A DNA stretch of 26,749 nucleotides. Source: an uncultured Ruminococcus sp. GTDB lineage: Bacteria; Bacillota; Clostridia; Oscillospirales; Ruminococcaceae. Below, piece by piece: positions 8,097 to 15,873 of the stretch. Position 1 is the first letter of the stretch; the number at the start of each line of letters is the position of its first letter. The notes beneath the pieces are model-generated. The model had not been told where the DNA came from, made no database searches, and worked only from the letters and a program-made list of their open reading frames with translations. The position numbers and the translations under genes are program-made. Where the stretch lies: NCBI GenBank assembly GCA_937907215.1, contig CALESG010000153.1:1-26749 (forward strand), read 5' to 3'.

Positions 8097-9038
8097 TTAC
8101 TTTGCATTGCCCAGAAATGCTGCACCGATTATACCGGCATCGTTGCCAAGCTTAGCAATTACGATTTCAGCATTCTTTGGAGAATTTCTTGTGTAGTTTT
8201 CTCTTGCTACTATTTCTTTCATAGGAAGCAGGAGGGGATCGCCTTCGTTGCATACGCCGCCGCCTATGCAGAGTACATCAGGCTGGAAGATATTTATAGT
8301 ATTTGTGATACCTGCTGCCAGATACTTGATATATTTATCAACAACGCCTTTAGCAGCCTTATCTCCCTTTCTCATGTAATCAAATGCTGTTCTGCCGCTG
8401 ATCTTTTCCTCGTCAGCCATCATGCTGTCAGGATTTTCAGCAATAGCTTCCTTTGTCATACGAATAAGACCTGTTGCAGAAGAATATACCTCAAAGCAGC
8501 CCTTTCTTCCGCAAGTACACTGAGGTCCATCAACGGAAATAACAGTATGACCTATTTCAGCACCACCAAAGTTAGAGCCGCAATAAATCTTACCATCAAT
8601 TATTATTCCGCCGCCAACTCCGGTGCCAAGTGTAATGCAAACTGCATTTTTAGCACCCTTTGCAGCACCTGCGACATATTCACCATAAGCCGCTGCATTG
8701 GCATCATTTTCAATAAATGCCGGCTTTCCAAGTCCTTCTTCAAGATACTTGACCATAGGTGTATTTACAAAACCTAAATTGTTTGAATACTCAATTATGC
8801 CGGTTTCACTGTTGGCAATACCAGGTGTACCCATACCTACCCATTCGATCTGATCCATAGTAATTCCTGCACTCTCTACAGCCTGCTTTGATACCTTGAT
8901 AATATCAGCTGCTATTTCCTGTTCAGGTCTTGGCAGATTTGTCTTAACGCTTGCTTTAGATATGATCTCATAATTTTCATTTACCACACCTGCAACAATA
9001 TTTGTTCCGCCAAGGTCAACACCAATGTAATACTTCAT
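8097..9038 (-). CDS. ROK-family glucokinase
   Basis: Probably phosphorylates glucose to glucose-6-phosphate with ATP. The 313 aa show the N-terminal phosphate-binding loop DLGGTN (8-13), the catalytic Asp112 in ENDANAAAYGE, the ATP-site glycine run LGTGVGGG (137-144), and the ROK zinc site His164 with Cys174, Cys176 and Cys181 (CxCGxxGC). There is no N-terminal helix-turn-helix, so it is a kinase rather than a ROK repressor. Related N-acetylmannosamine or fructose kinases cannot be excluded. GGAGG precedes the ATG with 8-nt spacing. It is the last gene of the lysozyme-manA-glucokinase operon, 55 nt after manA. Confidence 0.9.
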   Translation of the reverse strand: MKYYIGVDLGGTNIVAGVVNENYEIISKASVKTNLPRPEQEIAADIIKVSKQAVESAGITMDQIEWVGMGTPGIANSETGIIEYSNNLGFVNTPMVKYLEEGLGKPAFIENDANAAAYGEYVAGAAKGAKNAVCITLGTGVGGGIIIDGKIYCGSNFGGAEIGHTVISVDGPQCTCGRKGCFEVYSSATGLIRMTKEAIAENPDSMMADEEKISGRTAFDYMRKGDKAAKGVVDKYIKYLAAGITNTINIFQPDVLCIGGGVCNEGDPLLLPMKEIVARENYTRNSPKNAEIVIAKLGNDAGIIGAAFLGNAK

Positions 9039-9068
9039 AATTCATTCCTCCATAGTTTGATTTGTTTG

Positions 9069-9095
9069 AGAATTTATTTTATAAAAATAAATTCT
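9069..9095. repeat. A/T stem-loop at the manA-glucokinase junction
   Basis: A perfect 10-bp inverted repeat, AGAATTTATT (9069-9078) with AATAAATTCT (9086-9095), loop 7 nt. It touches the manA stop codon. With an A/T-only stem it is a poor terminator; it could be an RNA-processing or differential-expression element within the operon. Confidence 0.45.
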
Positions 9096-10092
9096 AATTT
9101 TCTATATCCTCTGCATCAATACTGAATGTAGATAAATATTCAATTTTTCCATCAATGCAGTAGTCAACGTTTATTGGCGGCAAAAATATGCTGTCGCCTT
9201 TTTTTATATTATAGACTTTTTTACCTATCTCAAGAGTACCTTTTCCTTCTAAAATAAGAAAATGACGATAAACATCAGGTGATCCGACTCTTAATGCTTT
9301 GCCGTCTACTTTTTCTAAAGTAGTACCAAAATAATCACAGGCACATAAAATCCTGCTGCTTCCAAAGGGCAGCTCTAGCTCAGCCATGTCACAGCATGAT
9401 TGATGTACATCAGTCGGTACAAGATCAACGCAATTTACAGCATCATTTATATGAAGCTCTCTCAAGTTTCCATTAGCATCCCTTCTGTTATAATCATACA
9501 CACGATATGTGAGATTAGAATTCTGCTGAACTTCAGCTATTAAAATGCCTTTGCCTATTGCATGAAGAGTACCGGCAGGAATATAGAAAACATCGCCTTT
9601 TTTAACAGGCACGAAATTTAATATTTCTTCAAGAGTACCATTTTCTATATGCTGCTTAAACTGCTCTCTTGTGAGTTCTTCCTTTACTCCGTATACAAGC
9701 TCTGCACCGTCTTCTGCGTCAATTATATACCACATCTCAGATTTGCCATTAGGAAATCCTTTGCTTTTTGCATACTCATCATTAGGATGTACTTGTATTG
9801 ATAAAGGCTTTTGTGCATCAATAAGCTTTATAAGCGGAACACTTTCTGTATTTTTGCAAAGACTTCCCATGACATTTTCTTTGCCGTACTTTTCTATATA
9901 TTCAGTTAGAGAAAGACCTTTGTCACTGCCATTGTTTATTATTGTACTTAATCCATCTGCATTGCAGGAAAGTTCCCAGCTTTCTGCAATATTTGGACTA
10001 TCCGATTCTTTACCAAACAATTCATGCAATTTAGTACCGCCCCAGATATAATTTTTCAGTACAGGATTCAAAAAAATTGGCTCTGTTATCAA
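9094..10092 (-). CDS. manA: Mannose-6-phosphate isomerase, class I
   Basis: Interconverts mannose-6-phosphate and fructose-6-phosphate with one zinc ion. The 332-aa length matches the short Firmicute form. Zinc ligands are visible: Gln100 and His102 in LSIQVHPND, Glu119 in KSEMWY and His177 in GTLHAIGKG, then EVQQNSNLTYRVYDYNR with the active-site Arg. The start codon is TTG (10092-10090), fixed by a perfect AAGGAGG 7-9 nt upstream inside the lysozyme gene; the TTG overlaps that gene's TGA stop, so the two are translationally coupled. With glucokinase downstream this forms a hexose-phosphate entry pair, useful for mannan- and glucan-derived sugars. Confidence 0.95.
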   Translation of the reverse strand: MITEPIFLNPVLKNYIWGGTKLHELFGKESDSPNIAESWELSCNADGLSTIINNGSDKGLSLTEYIEKYGKENVMGSLCKNTESVPLIKLIDAQKPLSIQVHPNDEYAKSKGFPNGKSEMWYIIDAEDGAELVYGVKEELTREQFKQHIENGTLEEILNFVPVKKGDVFYIPAGTLHAIGKGILIAEVQQNSNLTYRVYDYNRRDANGNLRELHINDAVNCVDLVPTDVHQSCCDMAELELPFGSSRILCACDYFGTTLEKVDGKALRVGSPDVYRHFLILEGKGTLEIGKKVYNIKKGDSIFLPPINVDYCIDGKIEYLSTFSIDAEDIEN

Positions 10093-10910
10093 TTTGCCTC
10101 CTCCTTTTTATAAACAGAAAAATCAGGTGAAAGGTCAAACTGTTCATAGAATTCCTTTTCGCTGCCATTATATACGTTTAAATCTACCGGAATATTATCC
10201 ATAGAAAATCCTGGCAGCATTCCTTCATAGCTATATTGCCAAAATGTCCAGTTAGAAAGCGGTTCACAACTTGTATTGCTTATCCAAAGATCATAGCCCC
10301 AATATGATCCTAAAAGATATTTCATATAAAGATTAGACGAGGTATATATAATAGGCTTAACACCATAATATTCTTCCAACTTATTTATCATGGTATCAAG
10401 TATTTCATGAACCTTATCTTTAGATGGCGGATTTGCCATAATTTCTTCATTATAAAGTTCTAAATCAAGCACCGGAGGCAAACTGTTTGCTTGTTTTGGA
10501 ACAAGCGAAATAAAATTGTCAGCCTGCGTTTCGCCGGAACTTTCAAAACTTACAAAGTGATATGCTCCTACATATACACCTGCTGCTCTGGCATTATCCC
10601 AATTTTCAGAAAAACGTTCGTCCTGATGATTGCTTCCCTCTGTTGCCTTTATAAATGCAAATGAAACATGATCATGAGCAGACAATTCTTCCCAGTTTAT
10701 TTCACCCTGATAATATGAAATATCAATTCCTTTAACCGGATATTCCTCTTCTGTGGGAAGCTGTGGTGGAATTTCACCATTTACAGCACGATAAAAGTTC
10801 CATACTTTATAACCTATATGTGCCAGAAATCCAATAACTACAAGTACAATTATAAGGGCAATTGCTCTCTTTACATATGATGTCGTTTTGCTCTGACTTT
10901 TTTTACTCAT
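10089..10910 (-). CDS. Membrane-anchored GH25 lysozyme (muramidase)
   Basis: Glycoside hydrolase family 25 cleaves the MurNAc-GlcNAc bond of peptidoglycan. The 273-aa protein has a short basic cytoplasmic start, one transmembrane helix (about 15-35) and a GH25 barrel (about 58-260). Signature residues are Asp63 (GIDISYYQG), KATEG around Glu91, and the catalytic DLE motif Asp149/Glu151; FWQYS and VDLN come near the end. No cell-wall-binding repeats are present. The uncleaved anchor suggests a role on the cell's own wall rather than in secretion or prey lysis. It is the first gene of an operon with manA and glucokinase. Confidence 0.93.
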   Translation of the reverse strand: MSKKSQSKTTSYVKRAIALIIVLVVIGFLAHIGYKVWNFYRAVNGEIPPQLPTEEEYPVKGIDISYYQGEINWEELSAHDHVSFAFIKATEGSNHQDERFSENWDNARAAGVYVGAYHFVSFESSGETQADNFISLVPKQANSLPPVLDLELYNEEIMANPPSKDKVHEILDTMINKLEEYYGVKPIIYTSSNLYMKYLLGSYWGYDLWISNTSCEPLSNWTFWQYSYEGMLPGFSMDNIPVDLNVYNGSEKEFYEQFDLSPDFSVYKKEEAN

Positions 10911-10965
10911 ATTTTATATTACCTCAAATATATTATTCAAATAAAACATTATTTTCCTATATACA

Positions 10966-10994
10966 ATAATACACGAAAATTGCATTTTCGTCAA
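10966..10994 (-). promoter_or_regulatory. Promoter of the lysozyme-manA-glucokinase operon with operator-like inverted repeat
   Basis: Minus-strand TTGACG (10989-10994), a 17-bp spacer and TATTAT (10966-10971). The spacer is almost filled by a perfect 7-bp inverted repeat, CGAAAAT-TGC-ATTTTCG (10974-10990), reaching the last two bases of the -35. A repressor bound there would occlude RNA polymerase. No regulator gene is adjacent. Confidence 0.7.
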
Positions 10995-11059
10995 CTGTTT
11001 TTTTATTTTTAACTCAATAAACTTTTCGACTAAAATTCCGTCTGAACCTATCTTCTTTT

Positions 11060-11223
11060 AGAACCCGTATTCATATGCAATATGTGAGGATTTTTGAGCA
11101 TAATTTTTCATAGGACAAGGCAAAAAAGTGAAAGCATACTGTCGCATGGTGAGCTTTTGTTGGCGCAGGCATATGCAAAATTTGCCAAAAATACATGCGA
11201 ATTATCCTATGAATACAGGTTCT
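11060..11223. repeat. Gene-free element with 16-bp inverted ends and nested internal repeats
   Basis: The ends are inverted copies: AGAACCCGTATTCATA (11060-11075) and TATGAATACAGGTTCT (11208-11223), 15 of 16 matching. A second inverted pair is nested inside and partly competes with it: TTCATAGGA (11107-11115) with TCCTATGAA (11205-11213). A third pair is GGCAAA (11119-11124) with TTTGCC (11181-11186). CATATGCAA occurs twice directly (11072, 11170). The element is richer in G/C than its AT-rich flanks, has no credible ORF and fits a small MITE-like repeat or a structured RNA. No clear target-site duplication was seen. Confidence 0.55.
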
Positions 11224-11250
11224 TATAACTTAATTTATAATATCTAATAT

Positions 11251-11286
11251 CAGAAAGGCACCTGCATCTATGCAAGTGCCTTTCTG
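11251..11286. terminator. Probable terminator hairpin downstream of htrA
   Basis: A 16-bp stem (11251-11266 with 11271-11286) with one G-T wobble position and a 4-nt loop. It lies 44 nt beyond the htrA stop on the minus strand. The tail is A/T-rich but has no clean T-run in either direction, so efficiency is uncertain. Confidence 0.6.
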
Positions 11287-11329
11287 AAAAATAATAAGGA
11301 GAATGTATGAAGATAAGTGGACTGCTAAT

Positions 11330-12997
11330 TTATTGCTGCGAATCTTTATTCGCTTTCGCTACAGACTCTTCAAGTGTTACTGTAACGTCCATTTGCTGAC
11401 CCTGACGAACTATAGTCAATACAATTTGCTCGCCTGCGTCATGCTCATTTTTATAATCATTAAGTTGCTCTGTTGTTTCAATAGTATTACCATCAATTGC
11501 AATTATGAAATCTTGAACCTGAAGACCAGCCTTGTCGGCTGCTCCGCCTTCTTCTACGCTGATTATGCAAGCTCCAATAGGGAAGTTATATGCCTGAGCT
11601 ACTGCTTCAGATACATCTTGACAAGTGATTCCAAGCTGTGGTCTGCCTGTTACATAACCATATTCAATAAGATCATCTACTATTTCCTTGGCTTCAGTAA
11701 TTGGAATCGCAAAGCCTATTCCTTCGATAGATGCATTGCTGCTTGAATATGTTGAAGACATTTTTGCAGAATTTATACCGATAACCTGACCGGCACTATT
11801 GATAAGCGGACCGCCGGAATTACCGCTGTTTATTGCTGTATCTGTTTGAATAAGACGCATTTTTTTATCGTTTATTGTAATCTCTCTGTTAAGAGCTGAA
11901 ATGATACCGCAAGTTACAGTATTCTGAAGTTCAAGTCCGAGTGGATTGCCTATTGCAACAACAAGCTCTCCTACCAAACAATCATTACTGTTGCCAAATT
12001 CAGCCGGTATAAGTCCTGTTTGATTTACTTTAAGCACTGCTATATCAGATTCTATATCATATGCAACTATTTCTGCGTCATAAGTAGTTTCCTGATCAGA
12101 CATCTGAATTTCAACAGAATTTGCAACACCATAGCCTGAACTGCTGTCATATATTACATGAGCATTTGTTACAATATATCCGTCTTCTGATATAACAAAA
12201 CCTGTACCTGTTCCCATCGCTTCTCTGGACTGAGAATTATCATTGCCAAAACCAAAATATCCAAAGCCAAAACTATACGGTGTGTTAGGCTGAGATGTTG
12301 ATACAAATGTAGACTGAACACCTACAACTGATGGAGTCATTTTTTCTACAATTTCAGGAATCGTTATAGCATCCTTACGTGAAGCAAGTTCAATAAGACT
12401 CTGATTTAATCCAGCTGACACTGATGTTCCTGTTGCAGGTTTATTATCGTCGCTGTCTTTATTATCATTTGAGTCAACATCAGGAGCAATATAACTATTA
12501 TTACTTTGGCTCACATCATTTTTATTTGAATTGTTAATAAAATATCCTCCTGCAAATGATGCTCCAATTATAAAAACTGCTGCTGTAACACATGCTGTTA
12601 TTTTAAGTCCCTTGTGACCTCTTTTTTTCTTATCTGCATTCTGGCTCGGCTGAACTGCATTGTTATTATTTGTATAATAATTTGCATAGTTATAGCCGTT
12701 CTCACTGCCTGTTCTGTTTGTATATCCGCCTGCCATTGGATTTGAACGATAAGGATTATTATTGTTATTATTATAAGCACTTCCTGAGTATCCTGAGCTG
12801 CCTCCGGTATAACCGGTATTTCCGATAGGTTCATCTTGATGCGGATTAGGATTTCGATAATAAGAATTCTTATAATCAGAATATGCGTTTCCTGTATTTG
12901 ATGAAGCAGATGATCCAGTGGTATTTTCGTCTATATTGTTTAAATTATCTGCTCCTGTAGGAGTACCACTCTGATTTTCATTTGTTAATTCAGCCAT
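11330..12997 (-). CDS. HtrA/DegP-family membrane-anchored serine protease with PDZ domain
   Basis: Surface quality-control protease acting on misfolded exported proteins. The 555 aa comprise a long low-complexity cytoplasmic N-terminus rich in Asn, Gly, Ser and Tyr (about 1-120), a basic KKKRGHKG stop, a transmembrane helix (about 131-153), a disordered Asp/Asn/Ser linker (to about 205), a trypsin-like domain with catalytic His280 (TNAH), Asp318 (SDIAVLKV) and Ser394 (SGNSGGP), and one PDZ domain (about 455-540). The start at 12997 is chosen over an ATG 6 nt upstream because GAAAGGAAG sits about 8 nt away from it. No two-component genes are adjacent. It has its own promoter and terminator. 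Confidence 0.94.
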   Translation of the reverse strand: MAELTNENQSGTPTGADNLNNIDENTTGSSASSNTGNAYSDYKNSYYRNPNPHQDEPIGNTGYTGGSSGYSGSAYNNNNNNPYRSNPMAGGYTNRTGSENGYNYANYYTNNNNAVQPSQNADKKKRGHKGLKITACVTAAVFIIGASFAGGYFINNSNKNDVSQSNNSYIAPDVDSNDNKDSDDNKPATGTSVSAGLNQSLIELASRKDAITIPEIVEKMTPSVVGVQSTFVSTSQPNTPYSFGFGYFGFGNDNSQSREAMGTGTGFVISEDGYIVTNAHVIYDSSSGYGVANSVEIQMSDQETTYDAEIVAYDIESDIAVLKVNQTGLIPAEFGNSNDCLVGELVVAIGNPLGLELQNTVTCGIISALNREITINDKKMRLIQTDTAINSGNSGGPLINSAGQVIGINSAKMSSTYSSSNASIEGIGFAIPITEAKEIVDDLIEYGYVTGRPQLGITCQDVSEAVAQAYNFPIGACIISVEEGGAADKAGLQVQDFIIAIDGNTIETTEQLNDYKNEHDAGEQIVLTIVRQGQQMDVTVTLEESVAKANKDSQQ

Positions 12998-13084
12998 GAT
13001 CATATCTTCCTTTCAGTATAATTTATAAGCTTGCGCTTTTGTTTTTGTTTTTGTAATTATAATTATACTGTTTTATGTGATAAT

Positions 13085-13114
13085 ATTATGATAGCACATA
13101 GAAAACACCGTAAA
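13085..13114 (-). promoter_or_regulatory. Likely htrA promoter
   Basis: Minus-strand TTTACG (13109-13114), an 18-bp spacer and CATAAT (13085-13090); 4/6 and 5/6 matches to consensus. It leaves about 85 nt of leader before the htrA start. Confidence 0.45.
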
Positions 13115-13191
13115 ACTGATGTTTGCATTTTTTCACTTACATACAGCACATTTACACATTTAAACCTTAATGTGAACTTCTAAAGAAATTA

Positions 13192-14409
13192 TTATTTATT
13201 TAAGAACTGCTCAAATGTTCCGTCAAAAAGTCCAGCAGCTCTTTCTGAATAGTATTGTAAAACAAGTAAAGCGTCATCAATTCCTACACTGCTATCTTTG
13301 TTGGCATCGGCAGCAACAGCATTTACGCCAGTCACCTCAGGTGTTAATTCAGCAGCATTATAAGAATAAATGCCAAGTATGGACATAGCATCAGAAATAT
13401 TAACGTTTCCATCAGCGTCAACATCACCATAGCCATTTTTCAAAACTCTTCCAAGTATGCCGTCATTTATAGGAGAACTAATACCGGCAAGAGTTTCTTC
13501 AGCGCCTGAATTTGTATAAGCCTTACGCATAAGAGTGCCGTTTTCATTGCCAGTTTCCGGGAAATTTAAAGTTTCTATAATAGTTTCCGCAATTGCAAGA
13601 TGTCCTTTGCTGTTAGGGTGAACATCAACATTATTTATATGTGTATAAAAATATGAATGATCCATAAATGTATTGAATGTATCAACAATTGAAGATTCTG
13701 TAAGATTTCTTATAATATCATTTACTCCACTGTCTTCAGGATAAAGAGTATTATCTGGTCTGCCTTCAAGATAATTATGTACATTTGTGCTTAAAGTTAT
13801 CATAGATCCACTGCCTGCAAGCGGAGTGTTGTCACCATCTAGATCCATTGGATTATAAACAGTCTGAATAACAACTTTGCCACTTGTCATAGATGAAAGC
13901 TTACTTGATATTTCCTGCATATTTGCATTGCAATTCTTTATAGCTTCCGGCATTACAGAATTAAGATACTTCTGCATAAGAAGTATTGTTATTTGATCTT
14001 TTTCTTTCATTGCCGCAATAAGCTCTGACATTGTGCTGTACTTAGAGGCATCTACATATTCGTTATTAAGAACCAGCTTCATAATGTCATTTCCGCCAAT
14101 AGTTACAAGTACAACATCTGCATTTGCAATCTCACTCTGAACATTTGCATCAGAAAGTTTTGCCAGAAGACCTTCACTTGTCATTCCATCTTCGGCAAAG
14201 TTAACAAGCTCTGCACCATAGTAACTGCTTACAAGCTGTGGATATGAAGCTATAAGCGAACCATCCATAGAATAACCATTTGTAATACTGTCACCTATCG
14301 CTACTATCTTCATTCCATCATCTGCACTTGCAGTGATCGGAAAAGCAGCTACATTTAATACTGCTGCTGTAAGTAATGCAACAACATATTTTAATTTTTT
14401 CATTTTCAT
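13192..14409 (-). CDS. Secreted SGNH/GDSL hydrolase with C-terminal dockerin
   Basis: Probably an esterase or lipase acting outside the cell. The 405 aa comprise a Sec signal peptide (about 1-29, hydrophobic core then ASA-DD), an SGNH domain with GDS at 39-41 (nucleophile Ser41), the GGND block and the DxxH-type motif DVHPNSKGH, then a type I dockerin (about 326-405). The dockerin has two calcium-loop/helix repeats, DVDADGNVNISDAM and DANKDSSVGIDDAL, which would attach the enzyme to a cohesin-bearing scaffold. The acyl substrate (acetylated xylan, pectin or lipid) is not readable. The ATG at 14409 follows AAAGGTG with 8-nt spacing; a perfect promoter lies upstream. Confidence 0.92.
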   Translation of the reverse strand: MKMKKLKYVVALLTAAVLNVAAFPITASADDGMKIVAIGDSITNGYSMDGSLIASYPQLVSSYYGAELVNFAEDGMTSEGLLAKLSDANVQSEIANADVVLVTIGGNDIMKLVLNNEYVDASKYSTMSELIAAMKEKDQITILLMQKYLNSVMPEAIKNCNANMQEISSKLSSMTSGKVVIQTVYNPMDLDGDNTPLAGSGSMITLSTNVHNYLEGRPDNTLYPEDSGVNDIIRNLTESSIVDTFNTFMDHSYFYTHINNVDVHPNSKGHLAIAETIIETLNFPETGNENGTLMRKAYTNSGAEETLAGISSPINDGILGRVLKNGYGDVDADGNVNISDAMSILGIYSYNAAELTPEVTGVNAVAADANKDSSVGIDDALLVLQYYSERAAGLFDGTFEQFLNK

Positions 14410-14462
14410 AAAAAAACACACCTTTACTTAAATTTTAAAATAAAAATAATTCTATATGCTAT

Positions 14463-14491
14463 ATTATACACATTTTCAATCTTACTGTCAA
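14463..14491 (-). promoter_or_regulatory. Perfect consensus promoter of the dockerin-bearing hydrolase
   Basis: Minus-strand TTGACA (14486-14491), a 17-bp spacer and TATAAT (14463-14468): a full 12/12 match. About 50 nt of leader leads to the start codon. Confidence 0.88.
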
Positions 14492-14579
14492 GCAAATAAA
14501 ACATTCTGGAAAAATACAACTGCACTTAAAATTTTTTATCACACTTATCAATTTAATAACAATAATAAATATAAAAAGA

Positions 14580-14605
14580 AAAAATGTTCCACGTGGAACA
14601 TTTTT
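14580..14605. terminator. Heat-shock operon terminator: 26-bp perfect palindrome containing a parS-like core
   Basis: The 26 bases are self-complementary. As RNA they fold into an 11-bp stem closed by an ACGT tetraloop; on the minus strand the stem ends in a T-run followed by more T-rich sequence, directly after dnaJ, as expected of an intrinsic terminator. The central 16 bases TGTTCCACGTGGAACA (14585-14600) differ from the canonical ParB site TGTTTCACGTGAAACA only by one symmetric pair of changes. Confidence 0.85.
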
Positions 14606-14625
14606 CCTTTAATGTAATTTCATGC

Positions 14626-15783
14626 TCAATCGAACATATTTTTTAATTTGTCAAAAAAGCCTTTTTGTCTTATATGATTTTTATCATCAAGTGAATCATC
14701 AAACTTCTTCAAAAGTTCTTTCTGCTTCTTTGAAAGTTTCTTTGGAACTTCAACTGTTACTGTAACATACTGATCGCCTCTTGCATCACGATTCAGAACT
14801 TTCGTACCCTTTCCACGAAGTCTGAACTTTGTTCCGCTCTGTGTACCTTCTGCTATTTCATATGCTACATTGCCATCAATAGTAGGTACTTTTATCTCTG
14901 CTCCAAGTGCTGCCTGTGTATAGGAAATAGGTACCTCACAATAAATATCATTGCCGTCACGCTTGAAAATTTCATGTTCTCTTACAAATACTGTAAGATA
15001 TGCATTTCCATTTGGACCGCCATTCAAACCTGCATCGCCCTTGCCGGAAAGACATACTACCTGACCATCATTTATACCAGCCGGTATGTTTATTTCTATT
15101 TTACTTGTCGTTCTAAATCTTCCGGCACCACTGCACTTCTTGCATGGATTTTCTATTTTCTGTCCTGTACCGTTACAAGCTGAGCAGGGAACTACTGTTT
15201 CCATTATTCCAAGAAGTGATTTTCTTCTCTCTGTTCTCTGTCCACTACCGCCACAAACTGAACAAGTTACTTTCTTGCTGCCTGCGTCAGCTCCTGTTCC
15301 GTTACACTGTGAACATTTTTCTAAATGCTGCAAATTTATAGTTTTCTTTACACCTTTGCAAGCTTCCAGAAAATCTATGGTAAGGCTTACTTTTGTATCG
15401 TCACCGCTCTTTGGAGCATTTGGATTAGCACGTGTTCTTCCTCCGCCAAAGCCACTGAATCCACCGCCAAAACCTCCAAAAATACTGTCAAATATATCAT
15501 TGATATCGCCATAACCAGCATATCCGCCTGCACCGCCGCCGCCATAATTCGGGTCAACTCCGGCATGACCAAACTGATCATAACGTGACTTTTTCTCTGG
15601 ATCTGAAAGTACTCCGTATGCTTCATTTACTTCCTTGAATTTTTCTTCCGCTTCTTTATCACCCGGATGAAGATCCGGATGATATTTTCTTGCCATAGTT
15701 TTGAACGCTTTTTTTATCTCATCTTCGGACGCACCCTTTTTCAGCCCCAAGACTTCATAATAATCTCTTTTTTCCTCTGTCAT
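14626..15783 (-). CDS. dnaJ: Chaperone DnaJ (type I Hsp40)
   Basis: Co-chaperone that delivers unfolded clients to DnaK and stimulates its ATPase. The 385 aa show the J domain (about 6-70) with HPD at 35-37, a Gly/Phe-rich linker (about 75-120), four CxxCxGxG zinc repeats starting at Cys157, Cys174, Cys200 and Cys214, and the C-terminal substrate-binding domains. This is the complete type I architecture. AAGGAG precedes the ATG with 8-nt spacing. It is the last gene of the hrcA-grpE-dnaK-dnaJ operon, 90 nt after dnaK. Confidence 0.98.
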   Translation of the reverse strand: MTEEKRDYYEVLGLKKGASEDEIKKAFKTMARKYHPDLHPGDKEAEEKFKEVNEAYGVLSDPEKKSRYDQFGHAGVDPNYGGGGAGGYAGYGDINDIFDSIFGGFGGGFSGFGGGRTRANPNAPKSGDDTKVSLTIDFLEACKGVKKTINLQHLEKCSQCNGTGADAGSKKVTCSVCGGSGQRTERRKSLLGIMETVVPCSACNGTGQKIENPCKKCSGAGRFRTTSKIEINIPAGINDGQVVCLSGKGDAGLNGGPNGNAYLTVFVREHEIFKRDGNDIYCEVPISYTQAALGAEIKVPTIDGNVAYEIAEGTQSGTKFRLRGKGTKVLNRDARGDQYVTVTVEVPKKLSKKQKELLKKFDDSLDDKNHIRQKGFFDKLKNMFD

Positions 15784-15873
15784 GCCACTTACTCCTTAAC
15801 ATGACAATGCGGGACGAATAATTTTTCTATCCGCCCCGATTGCCTTTACAGCTTATTTATGCGGATGTTCCGC

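Noticed and set aside
11303..11746. Plus-strand open frame antisense to the 3' end of htrA
   Set aside because: The Cys/Tyr/Ile/Leu-rich translation is typical of antisense of an AT-rich gene, and htrA's PDZ domain occupies this DNA.
15086..15514. Proline-rich plus-strand open frame inside dnaJ
   Set aside because: It is the mirror of the Gly-rich linker and zinc repeats of dnaJ; not a gene.
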